Of a DNA stretch of 64,000 bases, positions 8,743 to 16,354 are shown piece by piece. The stretch is taken from positions 806,001 through 870,000 of the forward strand of contig NZ_RCWZ01000001.1 of assembly GCF_003675385.1 (NCBI RefSeq), read 5' to 3'. The notes below the pieces were generated by a model, which worked only from the letters and a program-made list of their open reading frames with translations, did not search any database and was not told where the DNA came from. Numbering within the stretch: position 1 is the stretch's first letter; every line of letters begins with the position of its first letter. Both the position numbers and the translations under genes were made by a program. This DNA is from Mucilaginibacter kameinonensis. GTDB taxonomy: Bacteria > Bacteroidota > Bacteroidia > Sphingobacteriales > Sphingobacteriaceae.

Positions 8743-9075
8743 TCACAACGCCAGTTCTACCATCGGATCCCAGAAATGCGATTTAAAATCCTGGATCTGA
8801 TCGTCAATAACTTTTACCCCTTCGCTTTCCAGCATTTCGGCCATCCTGTTACCGCCGAAATGAGCCTTTGCGGTTAACAATCCCTGGCGGTTTACTACGC
8901 GGTGGGCAGGAACGGGAGGTTTTACATTTCCGGCTGCCTGCATAGCCCATCCCACCATACGCGATGAACCTTTGGTGCCAAGGTAAGCCGCTATAGCGCC
9001 ATAAGAGGTTACCCGTCCCGGTGGAATAAGACGCGCTACCTGGTATACTTTTTCAAAAAAATTAATCTCTTCCAT
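8743..9075 (-). CDS. Alkyltransferase-like protein (MGMT fold, no catalytic Cys)
   Basis: 110-residue MGMT DNA-binding domain: VYQVARLIPPGRVTSYGAIAAYLG, then RMVGWAMQAAG. Where true O6-alkylguanine transferases have PCHRV, this has PAHRV, so the alkyl-accepting cysteine is Ala. That defines the ATL group, which binds O6-alkylguanine and hands the lesion to nucleotide excision repair (established for ATL proteins in other organisms; inferred here). The ATG at 9075 shares one base with the trmB stop (TAATG), so the two are coupled. Confidence 0.9.
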   Translation of the reverse strand: MEEINFFEKVYQVARLIPPGRVTSYGAIAAYLGTKGSSRMVGWAMQAAGNVKPPVPAHRVVNRQGLLTAKAHFGGNRMAEMLESEGVKVIDDQIQDFKSHFWDPMVELAL

Positions 9076-9734
9076 TAAGCTTTTACAGGAAATGAAAACT
9101 TAAGGTAGTTAATGTTCTTGTTATCCTGTAAATATTTTTTCTCGTAGTAGGTTTTGATAGACAGCACTTCATCTGCATGCTCCGAATGATAAAGATCTTC
9201 GGTTTTAACGTGAAGGTTCAATTTAAGCTCGTCTATCTTTTCGGCAGTGTAGGCATGCAAACCATCATTATCAGTTTTGAGGTTAACGAAGCCTCCTGGC
9301 TTAAGTATGATCACATATTTATCCAGGAAACGTGGTGAGGTGAGGCGCTTTTTCTCGCGACTTAGCTGGGGCTGAGGGTCGGGGAAGGTAATCCAGATCT
9401 CATCAACTTCGCCGGGAGCAAAATAATCGAGCAGGTTTTCAATCTGAATACGTAAAAAGGCAACATTGGGTACACCATCTTCAATAGCAGTTTTAGCGCC
9501 GCGCCAGATGCGGTTGCCCTTATAATCGATACCTATAAAGTTTTTATCGGGAAACATGCGGGCAAGGTTTACGGTGTATTCGCCTTTACCGCAGGCCAGT
9601 TCAAGCACTACCGGGTTATCGTTCTTAAAAAACTCGCGGCTCCACTGGCCTTTAAAAGGTTTGCCGGCATCTAATTGCAGTACGTTATTAAAGGTTTCAA
9701 TCTCGGCAAAACGTCTTATCTTATCTTTTCCCAC
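9075..9734 (-). CDS. trmB: tRNA (guanine-N7-)-methyltransferase
   Basis: Methylates G46 in the tRNA variable loop using SAM. It shows the SAM-binding LELACGKGEYTVNLARMFPDKNFIGIDYKGNR block and the TrmB signature ITFPDPQPQLSREKKRLTSPRFLDKY. I chose the GTG at 9734 (GTG GGA AAA GAT AAG, then RRFAEIETF) because family members begin MGKDK-RRFAEIETF, giving 219 residues. The frame also stays open to a TTG at 9758, less likely. Coupled by a one-base overlap to the ATL gene downstream. Confidence 0.93.
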   Translation of the reverse strand: MGKDKIRRFAEIETFNNVLQLDAGKPFKGQWSREFFKNDNPVVLELACGKGEYTVNLARMFPDKNFIGIDYKGNRIWRGAKTAIEDGVPNVAFLRIQIENLLDYFAPGEVDEIWITFPDPQPQLSREKKRLTSPRFLDKYVIILKPGGFVNLKTDNDGLHAYTAEKIDELKLNLHVKTEDLYHSEHADEVLSIKTYYEKKYLQDNKNINYLKFSFPVKA

Positions 9735-9839
9735 TTTAATTTTTAAAATAAAGCGCAAAAATATCTAATAAGCACCAATTTTACGAATTTAAACCTAACT
9801 GAGGCTCAAGGCGCTTATCAGACCGGGCGAAATAAGGAT

Positions 9840-10286
9840 TTATACCGCAGCCCCACCTACCGGCTTAACATATGGTGCCGGTTTGTATTCCTTATCCTCT
9901 TTCTTTTTGGTGAATTTGCTAAATAATGCTTTTGCTTTATCCCAAATACCGCTAACTGCATCCTCATTAACATAGTTTGACGCTTTTTGCGAAACAAGGC
10001 CAACCAGCGTTTTTACCAAAAAATTTGAATGCTTAAATAAAGTTTTGTTTAAGGCGAGCGGGATAATAAACCTGGAAACAAGGTTCAGAATATCCGGATG
10101 AAAGAAGCTGGTACCCTTTATCCCATCAGTATCGTTTGAACGCGGGAACAGTGTGAGCGCGGTAGAAAAAATAGCCGATGGACTATTGAAGCGCGCTTTA
10201 AGCGCAACGCTTTGCTGTTTTTCGAGTGCTTTAAGCCTGAATATTTCGGCCTGCAGATCGCTTACGTTTGTGATATGAAGATCCAT
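9840..10286 (-). CDS. Uncharacterised protein, third gene of a YtxH/holin-like envelope operon
   Basis: 148 residues, no family recognised. An N-terminal helix (LQAEIFRLKALEKQQSVALKAR) could be a short coiled coil. The middle has a moderately hydrophobic stretch (about 65-100) and the end is basic then flexible (KAKALFSKFTKKKEDKEYKPAPYVKPV). It starts 3 bp after the holin-like gene, so the two are made together. The context (YtxH, holin-like) suggests a membrane-associated stress protein; that is inference only. Confidence 0.75.
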   Translation of the reverse strand: MDLHITNVSDLQAEIFRLKALEKQQSVALKARFNSPSAIFSTALTLFPRSNDTDGIKGTSFFHPDILNLVSRFIIPLALNKTLFKHSNFLVKTLVGLVSQKASNYVNEDAVSGIWDKAKALFSKFTKKKEDKEYKPAPYVKPVGGAAV

Positions 10287-10289
10287 GGT

Positions 10290-10640
10290 TTATCGTTTAA
10301 ATATTTTTTGAATAAAGATGTTAATAAGCGGCCTTTCAAGGTGTCGTTTAAATATCTTGATAAACATGGCTATCAAAAAGTAAAGGACGGCTACACATCC
10401 AAAACCTTCCCAGTAGGAGTGAAAAACATCGGCCAGAAAAAAACCGAGCGTAACACTGGCAAAAAGAAAGGCCAGCACCATGCTGATCACAACTACCACA
10501 TCGGCAATTACACTTGCCAGTATGGATGATCCGCCTTCAATTGCTTCATATTTTAAAAGCTTAAACCGTGTTTCGGCGTACTCTTTTAACTGGTCAATAA
10601 TGGGTGGTAATGGTGGTTGGGTATCTTTTTTCTCTTCCAT
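10290..10640 (-). CDS. Phage-holin-superfamily-6-like membrane protein (PF07332 type)
   Basis: 116 residues: a short soluble N-terminus (QLKEYAETRFKLLKYEAIEGGS), then two transmembrane helices (about 42-66 and 72-96), and a basic tail. This layout matches the family named after actinobacterial holins, which in Bacteroidota is a chromosomal stress-associated protein rather than a lysis protein. It lies between ytxH and the unknown gene at 9840; a hairpin at 10656-10688 lies in the spacer to ytxH. No phage genes are nearby. Confidence 0.85.
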   Translation of the reverse strand: MEEKKDTQPPLPPIIDQLKEYAETRFKLLKYEAIEGGSSILASVIADVVVVISMVLAFLFASVTLGFFLADVFHSYWEGFGCVAVLYFLIAMFIKIFKRHLERPLINIFIQKIFKR

Positions 10641-10655
10641 AGGGTAAGGTTATAT

Positions 10656-10688
10656 ATCCCGGATATGGTGTTCATCCACATCCGGGAT
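10656..10688 (-). repeat. Stem-loop between ytxH and the holin-like gene
   Basis: Arms ATCCCGGATATGG (10656-10668) and CCACATCCGGGAT (10676-10688) pair over 13 positions with one mismatch around a 7-base loop. There is no U-run after it, so it is more likely an RNA-processing or stability element that sets the ratio of YtxH to the downstream proteins than a full terminator. Confidence 0.6.
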
Positions 10689-10703
10689 TGGTGTTATACA
10701 TGC

Positions 10704-10970
10704 TTATGCGTGCTCAAGGTCATCCTGGTATTCTTCTTCAGCGCCTTTGATTTTCGACTTAATGTTTTCAACAACTTTGTCTTTTAAACCAACCAGGTTG
10801 TCAATTTCAGCAGCTGCAGTATCTTTTATTGACTCGCCAAGGTTTTTTAACGATTCGGTAAGCTTGTCGCGGGTTTCATTTCCTTTATCAGGTGCAAACA
10901 AAATGCCTAACGCTGCCCCTGCTGCTAAACCGGCAAGCAATGCAACAACTACTTTTGAGTTATCATTCAT
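10704..10970 (-). CDS. YtxH domain-containing protein
   Basis: 88 residues: [27 protein letters not shown] is the glycine/alanine-rich membrane helix plus FAP-x-KG motif of the YtxH family. It is followed by a Lys/Asp/Glu-rich helical tail with amphipathic repeats ([24 protein letters not shown]). YtxH proteins are general-stress proteins of unknown mechanism. It is the first gene of the operon running down to 9840. A perfect dyad at 11021-11040 lies 51-70 bp upstream of the ATG. Confidence 0.9.
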   Translation of the reverse strand: MNDNSKVVVALLAGLAAGAALGILFAPDKGNETRDKLTESLKNLGESIKDTAAAEIDNLVGLKDKVVENIKSKIKGAEEEYQDDLEHA

Positions 10971-11020
10971 TGTAATATAATTTAAAGTTGAACATTTGAT
11001 TAGTTACTCGTAAATATCCT

Positions 11021-11040
11021 GCCAAATATGTGTATTTGGC
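11021..11040. promoter_or_regulatory. Perfect 8+8 dyad upstream of the ytxH operon (candidate operator)
   Basis: GCCAAATATGTGTATTTGGC, with arms GCCAAATA/TATTTGGC and a 4-base centre. Read toward ytxH, one arm continues as TTGGCAGGATATTTAC, which recalls a sigma-54 -24/-12 element but has AC instead of the nearly invariant GC at -12. An operator for a dimeric regulator is the simpler reading. Confidence 0.5.
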
Positions 11041-11133
11041 GCATTTATTTTTATTTAAGTATAAATTAACTTTTATCTGATTAATAAATTTTACCCTGTG
11101 TTCACAAAACTGTTCAGGGCTGTACGGTATAAT

Positions 11134-12171
11134 TTATACACTGCTGTTTATCCGCTCAAGCCTGTCGGCCGCCATGCGGTTTGTTTCATATATCTCCAGC
11201 AACAGCAGGAAATAAGATAACAGCACCGGGCCAAATACCAGGCCCAGGATACCAAACAAAGGTAAGCCAATAAATACCCCGATTATTGAAATTATGGGGT
11301 GCGTGTTGGCTATGCGCTTGTTAATGATCATGCGTAAAACATTGTCAATATTACCTATAACCAGTAAACCGTAAACAAGTATTGCTACCCCCTGCCAGTT
11401 ATGTCCCTGTGCAAATAATATAATACTTGCCGGAATACACAAGGTTGGCGCTCCAACAACAGGTAAAAAAGATATGAATGCCCCTATTACCCCCCAAAAT
11501 ACAGCATCCGGAATACTTAGTGCGTAAAAGCCCAGAGCCAGCAAAAAGCCCTGTGTGGCGGCAATTATACCTTGTCCTAAAACGTTGGAATAGGTAGAAT
11601 CGCGTAGGGCGGCTGCAAATTTTAATGCATGCTGCTCTCGGAAAGGCGCATATTTTAACATGCCGGCCTCAAACTCACGCATTTGGGTAAGCATAAAATA
11701 CAAAAGAAAATACAGTACCAACAGGGTAATAATAATGTTGGCTGCGCTGCTTAATATTGATGGAAACAGGCCTGTGCCAAAAGTCCCGAGCTTTTGAAGG
11801 GTGTCTTCAGCAAAATGGGGCTGATTTAAATTGGACGCCGCAAAAGCATCAATTTTTGATGTCCATTGGTCAATAGGCAGGTCTTTTATATTGATGCTTG
11901 AAATTTTGCCCACAATCATGATGCTCAGCGTTAGGAAAGGGATAACGATGACGATAAGCGAGCTGAAAATGATGAGCAGGGCTACCAGTGTTTTGTTCCA
12001 GTTGCGTTTTTCGACCAGGTTTACAAACAGCGGCCTGAAAATGGTAAACAATACTACAGCACCAAGTATCGAACTAAATAAACCGCTAATTGCGTAAAGT
12101 AAAAAACAGCCCAGTATAATAATGCTTACCAGGATGATGTTATTGCGTTGTTTATAGTTGAATACTGACAT
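11134..12171 (-). CDS. AI-2E family (PerM/YdiK-like) membrane protein
   Basis: 345 residues with about eight membrane helices: two at the N-terminus (about 12-50), one near 60-85, a soluble segment (about 86-135), then paired helices to the end. GFYALSIPDAVFWGVIGAFISFLPVVGAP and the later NTHPIISIIGVFIGLPLFGILGLVFGPVLLSYFL are diagnostic of PF01594. Despite the name, most members are not proven AI-2 exporters, and some relatives act as Na+/H+ antiporters. It stands alone between two terminated units. Confidence 0.9.
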   Translation of the reverse strand: MSVFNYKQRNNIILVSIIILGCFLLYAISGLFSSILGAVVLFTIFRPLFVNLVEKRNWNKTLVALLIIFSSLIVIVIPFLTLSIMIVGKISSINIKDLPIDQWTSKIDAFAASNLNQPHFAEDTLQKLGTFGTGLFPSILSSAANIIITLLVLYFLLYFMLTQMREFEAGMLKYAPFREQHALKFAAALRDSTYSNVLGQGIIAATQGFLLALGFYALSIPDAVFWGVIGAFISFLPVVGAPTLCIPASIILFAQGHNWQGVAILVYGLLVIGNIDNVLRMIINKRIANTHPIISIIGVFIGLPLFGILGLVFGPVLLSYFLLLLEIYETNRMAADRLERINSSV

Positions 12172-12206
12172 TTAGGCTGTTGTGTTGATATTTGCTTAAA
12201 ACAAAA

Positions 12207-12230
12207 AAACGCCAAAAAGTTTTGGCGTTT
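12207..12230 (-). terminator. Rho-independent terminator of the NtrC-regulator operon
   Basis: Arms AAACGCCAAAA (12207-12217) and TTTTGGCGTTT (12220-12230) with a 2-base loop. Read on the minus strand the hairpin is followed by a T-run (TTTTTTTGTTTT). It lies 23 bp past the stop of the 67-residue gene at 12253. Confidence 0.85.
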
Positions 12231-12252
12231 CAAGTATTAATTGCAACGCCTT

Positions 12253-12456
12253 TTAGTTGGTATCGTTAAGGAGGTTATTGATCCGGGTTGAGCTTATCTC
12301 TATGGTATCCATGTAAAACAAACAATCCGACGTTGGGTTAGGTATTTCGTACCGCAACTGCTCAAGCGCAAGGTGTATGTTTGATAGTTGATTTTTTATA
12401 TCGTGCCTTAATTTGCGCAAGGCTTCGGCGTCGTTTTTATCTTCATTAGCCCCCAT
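12253..12456 (-). CDS. 67-residue protein resembling an isolated histidine-kinase phosphoacceptor (H-box) helix pair
   Basis: The sequence LRKLRHDIKNQLSNIHLALEQLRYEI looks like the H-box helix of a sensor kinase (compare HDxKNxL around the phosphorylated His), with His at residue 18. After a Pro/Asp turn, DTIEISSTRINNLLND could form the second helix of a DHp hairpin. No ATP-binding domain follows; the gene ends after 67 codons at a terminator. It starts 4 bp after the stop of the NtrC-type regulator and must be co-expressed with it. Possibly a phosphotransfer or phosphatase partner of that regulator. Family membership is inferred by eye. Confidence 0.75.
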   Translation of the reverse strand: MGANEDKNDAEALRKLRHDIKNQLSNIHLALEQLRYEIPNPTSDCLFYMDTIEISSTRINNLLNDTN

Positions 12457-12460
12457 ATTA

Positions 12461-13906
12461 CTATTTAAGGTTAATGGCCTTCATTTTGTTATAAAGCGTT
12501 TTACGGTCGATGTTCAGGATCTCGGCGGCTTTGGTTTTATTGAAGTTAACCTCCCTAAGCACCCTGATGATGGTTTCATATTCGGCTTCAAGCGCGGCGT
12601 TTTTTAGATCATGACGGGTTTCCTTAACCTCTGGGGCCTCATACGGTTTAGCAACCGGTTGCTGTTGCGTGAAATGATTAGGTGCTTCGTATGATAACTT
12701 ATAGGTCGACATTTCAAGCGGCAATGCTTTAAGTGTAATCTCGTTACCTTCGGCCAAAAGCGCCGCACGGCGGATCACGTTTTTAAGCTCGCGGATGTTA
12801 CCCTGCCAGCGGTAGTTCATAAAGCAATCCACAACTTCCTGCGAAAAGGATTCGACATTGCGGCCAAGCTCCTGGTTAGCTATTTTTAAAAAGTGTTCGG
12901 CCAGTAATATGATATCATGTCCGCGCTCACGCAATGGCGGCATGTAAATGCTGAACTCGTTAAAGCGATGATAAAGATCCTCACGGAAACGGCCCTTTTG
13001 GATGCCTTCCTGCAGGTTTTCGTTGGTGGCTATGATAATACGCACATCAAGGTCAATCTCTTTGGTGCTGCCTATCCTTTTAACCTTGCGTTCCTGTACG
13101 GTACGAAGCAATGCGGCCTGGATCTCGTATGAAAGGTTGCCCACTTCATCTAAAAACAGCGTACCGCCGTTAGCCATTTCAAAGTGGCCTATTTTGGTAT
13201 ATAAAGCGCCCGTGAATGAACCTTTTTCGTGACCGAAAAACTCACTTGCAGCAAGCTCTTTGGTTAATGAGCCGCAATCCATAGCTATGAATGGCTGGTT
13301 ATGACGCGGACTGTTCAGGTGGATGCTTTTGGCAACCGACTCCTTGCCTGTACCGCTTTCGCCTAAAATAATAACGCTGTAATTGGTTGGCGCTACCAGT
13401 TCAATCTGCCGGGCAAGCTCTTTTGATGCACGACTGGTGCCGGTAACAAATTCGGCGGCAAAAACAGTTTTTTTAACAGTATTGGTCTTTGCTTTTTCGG
13501 AAACAATAGCGGCTTGTGGTTCTTCATCAACCTCAACCAGCGCGTGGTGAGTTTCAAGAGCCTTATTTATGGTATTTAAGATCTCATCCGGATATAGCGG
13601 CTTGGTGATATAATCATAAGCCCCCATTTTGATCAACTCAACAGCCATCTTAATGTCTGAATAGCCGGTGATGATAATAACCCCAGTTTTAGGATACTGG
13701 ATTTTAATGTTACGGAGCATTTCGCGCCCGTCGGTATCTTCAAGCCTGAAATCGCAAAGTACAAGTTGATATTCACCGTTTTTCAACGCCTCCATACCCC
13801 CCGTACCACTTGATGCGGTACTAACGTCAAACCCATTTCGCGTTAAAAACTTCGATAGCAATAACGCAACATTAACTTCATCATCAATGATGAGGATCCT
13901 CTTCAT
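12461..13906 (-). CDS. Sigma-54-dependent response regulator, NtrC family
   Basis: 481 residues in three domains. The receiver (1-120) has the acidic pair IIDDE, phospho-Asp in LVLCDFRLEDTDG and Lys in TKPLYP. The AAA+ domain (about 160-390) has GESGTGKES (Walker A), GHEKGSFTGA (the sigma-54-contact GAFTGA loop, here GSFTGA), GGTLFLDEVGNL (Walker B) and an R-finger region. The C-terminal Fis-type helix-turn-helix is NKTKAAEILNIDRKTLYNKM. I chose the ATG at 13906 (MKRILIIDDE) over a TTG three codons upstream. No cognate full kinase is adjacent; the short histidine-box protein follows 4 bp downstream. A sigma-54-like promoter lies at 14844-14859. Confidence 0.95.
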   Translation of the reverse strand: MKRILIIDDEVNVALLLSKFLTRNGFDVSTASSGTGGMEALKNGEYQLVLCDFRLEDTDGREMLRNIKIQYPKTGVIIITGYSDIKMAVELIKMGAYDYITKPLYPDEILNTINKALETHHALVEVDEEPQAAIVSEKAKTNTVKKTVFAAEFVTGTSRASKELARQIELVAPTNYSVIILGESGTGKESVAKSIHLNSPRHNQPFIAMDCGSLTKELAASEFFGHEKGSFTGALYTKIGHFEMANGGTLFLDEVGNLSYEIQAALLRTVQERKVKRIGSTKEIDLDVRIIIATNENLQEGIQKGRFREDLYHRFNEFSIYMPPLRERGHDIILLAEHFLKIANQELGRNVESFSQEVVDCFMNYRWQGNIRELKNVIRRAALLAEGNEITLKALPLEMSTYKLSYEAPNHFTQQQPVAKPYEAPEVKETRHDLKNAALEAEYETIIRVLREVNFNKTKAAEILNIDRKTLYNKMKAINLK

Positions 13907-14017
13907 ATTCAGCAATTATTGTGCGGTAAATGTCTTATTAAGTGTCAAAATACAAACAATGTGCTAATTTATACGATTTATTTAATTATTAAGGTTCATA
14001 TGAATTAAAAAAACAAT

Positions 14018-14051
14018 AAAAAAGGGGAGCCCGAATGAGCTCCCCTTTTTT
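14018..14051. terminator. Terminator between the outer-membrane barrel gene and the NtrC-type regulator
   Basis: AAAAAAGGGGAGC (14018-14030) pairs with GCTCCCCTTTTTT (14039-14051) around an 8-base loop. It ends transcription from the barrel gene on the minus strand (stop at 14079). The symmetrical A/T flanks make it potentially bidirectional. Confidence 0.9.
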
Positions 14052-14078
14052 ATGTCAAGGTATTTGTAGGGCCATATA

Positions 14079-14681
14079 TTAAAAGCCGTACGCTACACGT
14101 AAACCTATAAAGTTCACTTTGCTTTGATCAATACCTGTTGCATATTTGGTAGTTGCTTCATAGCGGATACCAGCATCAATAAAGCTGCTTGCGCTTACAG
14201 GGAATTGTACACCAATTTGTGGAGCATAAACAAACGCGGTTGATTTGTTAGCACCTACGTCAGATTTGTTTAGCAAAAATGCTGCGCCAGCTTCACCTTG
14301 TACGTAGAAGTTGCTGATTGGGAAGTATTTCAAACCAGCTTTAACCGGGATTAAGTGGAAATCAGTTGCATCAAGACCTTGAACACCACCGATGTTGTTT
14401 TTACCAAATACATTGTTATAACCTGCGTTAACAGTAACAAATAATTGGTTTGAAACAACCGGGATATCAGCCTGAACCGAACCGCCTAAGTTCCATTTGT
14501 AGTTGTCTTTGAAATTGCCAACAGGTAAACCTGCTTCAACGCCTATGCTATAACGGATGCCACTTTTAGTTGTAGTTGATGTTGTAGATGGGGTAGTAGG
14601 TGTAGATGTTTGTGCTTTTGCACCAAAAGCTAAGCCTGCAAATGCAAGGGCTAAAGCTGAAACTTTGAATAAATTTTTCAT
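14079..14681 (-). CDS. Outer membrane beta-barrel protein, OmpX/opacity-like size
   Basis: 200 residues with a clean signal peptide (KNLFKVSALALAFAGLAFGAKAQ). A short Thr/Ser/Pro linker follows (about 24-42), then alternating aromatic/polar strands (GIRYSIGVEAGLPVGNF, QLFVTVNAGYNNVFG, NFYVQGEAGAAFLL, SFIDAGIRYEATTKY) and a terminal GLRVAYGF ending in Phe as barrel proteins do. Probably an 8-strand barrel of PF13568-like type. I took the ATG at 14681 because the signal peptide starts there; the upstream in-frame extension is AT-rich and unlike coding sequence. Function unknown. Confidence 0.88.
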   Translation of the reverse strand: MKNLFKVSALALAFAGLAFGAKAQTSTPTTPSTTSTTTKSGIRYSIGVEAGLPVGNFKDNYKWNLGGSVQADIPVVSNQLFVTVNAGYNNVFGKNNIGGVQGLDATDFHLIPVKAGLKYFPISNFYVQGEAGAAFLLNKSDVGANKSTAFVYAPQIGVQFPVSASSFIDAGIRYEATTKYATGIDQSKVNFIGLRVAYGF

Positions 14682-15075
14682 AACTATTGTTGTGTTTTTG
14701 ATATATGTTGTTTGAAACACGAAGCAAATTAACTGCATAATCCAGATTCGATTTTTCATCCAAAAGTCATGAGTATTTAATCAATTGATTGATAGTAATT
14801 TATTTTTTGACCCTATTGGTATTTTGGTCAGGATATTGTCAAATGGCCTTGTAATTGCTGTTTTTCTGTCAAAATTAACATTGTCTTAACATGGGGTTTT
14901 GAGCCTGAAAATGATGAATTCTGCGTGAAATTGGGTGAAATGGCAAAATGTCTTTCAAAAAATACTTTCAGAATTGGTCATTCAAGGCGGTTTAGTGTTA
15001 AGGATAGATCATTATTCAATTAAATTATTTCCTGTTAACATAGATGGGTTTTGAGCGGGTTATTTTCGTTAAAAA
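14682..15075. other. Divergent promoter region, 394 bp
   Basis: AT-rich space between the outer-membrane barrel gene (minus) and the phosphonoacetate-hydrolase-like gene (plus). No open frame of note. It contains a sigma-54-like TGGC-N7-TTGCT element at 14844-14859 pointing at the + strand gene, and short repeats (TCAATTGATTGA near 14780; several GTCAAA copies) that could be activator sites. Confidence 0.55.
14844..14859 (+). promoter_or_regulatory. Candidate sigma-54 promoter (-24/-12)
   Basis: TGGCCTTGTAATTGCT: GG and GC are separated by exactly 10 bases, and both TGGC and TTGCT match the consensus TGGCACG-N4-TTGCW. It would start transcription near 14871 toward the gene at 15076, leaving a leader of about 200 nt. 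An NtrC-type regulator is encoded about 1 kb away. A chance match cannot be excluded. Confidence 0.4.
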
Positions 15076-16284
15076 ATGATCATGAAAAATATCTGCCGTT
15101 ATATAATCGCTTTTATCTTATTGTTGACCGGACAAATAAGCCTGGCCCAGCAGAAACAATTTAACCAGGGTAAAAGGGTAGTGATCATTATGATGGACGG
15201 TTTTGGCATGAGTTATTTTAATAATGCCCCTATGCCGCATTTAAAAGCTATGATTGCCAAAGGCTTTTTTAAACAGGTTAACGCTTTAATGCCAACAGTT
15301 ACCAATGCCAACAATACTTCAATTTGCACAGGCACCTTTCCGGAAGTAAACGGCATCAGCGGAAACTTCTTTTTAAATGACAAGGGTGAGGAAGAATACA
15401 TGGAGGATAAGCACCTGGTGCTTGCCCCTACCATTTTTCAAAAGTTGAAAGCGGATGGGATTAAATCGGCGCTAATCTCCAGCAAAAAGAAAAGCACCAC
15501 GCTGCTGCCCGAAGGTGCCGATATTGTAGTATCGCCGGAAACAACCGATACCTCATGGACAAATAAGATAGGCACGCCTGCAAGTATTTACAGTGCCGAA
15601 GTAAATTACTGGACAATGAAGGCCGGCATCTATTTGCTTAAAAACCGTAAGGACATCCGTTGTATCTATATCCATACTACCGATTATCCGATGCATACCT
15701 GGGCACCTGCGGATAGTAATTCTATCAGGCATTTAACTAATATTGATAACCTGATAGGCCTGATCAGTGAAACGGCTCCCGATGCTACCATCCTCATCAC
15801 TGCCGATCATGACGTGAACCATAAAAGTCGCTGCATAGATGTGAAGAAAGCGTTGCAGTTGCAGCATGTTGATATTAAACTGGCGCTAAGCCCTGAGAAA
15901 GATAAATATGTAAAGCATCACCGTGGCTTTGGCGGCGCTGCTTATGTTTATCAGGGTAAAGATGATCTCCCGGAAGTAAAAAAGGCACTATATAAAATTA
16001 AGGGTGTTGAAACAGTACTTACCCGTGCCGAGGCAGCTAAAAAATATCACCTCCCGCCTGCGAGGATAAGTGATCTTGTTGTGCTTGGTGATTCGACCAC
16101 CGTTTTTGGCGACCTGGAAAGCAGCCCAGAAGAAGAGCTACCGGAAACTTACCGAAGCCATGGTTCTGTTTATGAGATAAAAGTGCCGATAATTATTCTG
16201 AATGCTGCTAAAATGCCGCCTGCCTCATACTTTAATTATAATAAAGACCTGGCAGCATGGCTTACGGATAAGAAATATTGGTAG
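15076..16284 (+). CDS. Exported phosphonoacetate-hydrolase-like enzyme (alkaline phosphatase superfamily)
   Basis: 402 residues, signal peptide about 3-25 (CRYIIAFILLLTGQISLAQQ). The order of motifs follows phosphonoacetate hydrolase PhnA: MMDGFG (metal Asp), PTVTNANNTSICTGTFPEVNGISGN with the nucleophile Thr, TTDYPMHTWAP (Asp and His), ITADHDVNHKS (Asp-His) and YRSHGS (last His). All seven metal/catalytic residues seem present, so it should be active on a phosphonate or phosphodiester. Known PhnA enzymes are cytoplasmic; export is unusual. No other phosphonate genes are adjacent. The ATG at 15082 is an equally good start. Phosphonoacetate as the actual substrate is a guess. Confidence 0.8.
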   Translation: MIMKNICRYIIAFILLLTGQISLAQQKQFNQGKRVVIIMMDGFGMSYFNNAPMPHLKAMIAKGFFKQVNALMPTVTNANNTSICTGTFPEVNGISGNFFLNDKGEEEYMEDKHLVLAPTIFQKLKADGIKSALISSKKKSTTLLPEGADIVVSPETTDTSWTNKIGTPASIYSAEVNYWTMKAGIYLLKNRKDIRCIYIHTTDYPMHTWAPADSNSIRHLTNIDNLIGLISETAPDATILITADHDVNHKSRCIDVKKALQLQHVDIKLALSPEKDKYVKHHRGFGGAAYVYQGKDDLPEVKKALYKIKGVETVLTRAEAAKKYHLPPARISDLVVLGDSTTVFGDLESSPEEELPETYRSHGSVYEIKVPIIILNAAKMPPASYFNYNKDLAAWLTDKKYW

Positions 16285-16354
16285 GGGTAACGCGGGAATG
16301 TGGACGCTCCTAAAATGCGATAGCCAGGGATTAATTAAAGAATACTTTGAAGAA

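Noticed and set aside
10290-10640. Holin-like gene as a sign of a prophage
   Set aside because: No lysin, capsid, portal or integrase gene is near, and the protein belongs to a chromosomal family paired with YtxH.
11021-11040. Sigma-54 promoter for ytxH (TTGGCAGGATATTTAC)
   Set aside because: The nearly invariant GC at -12 is AC here, and the GG falls within a perfect dyad that explains the conservation better.
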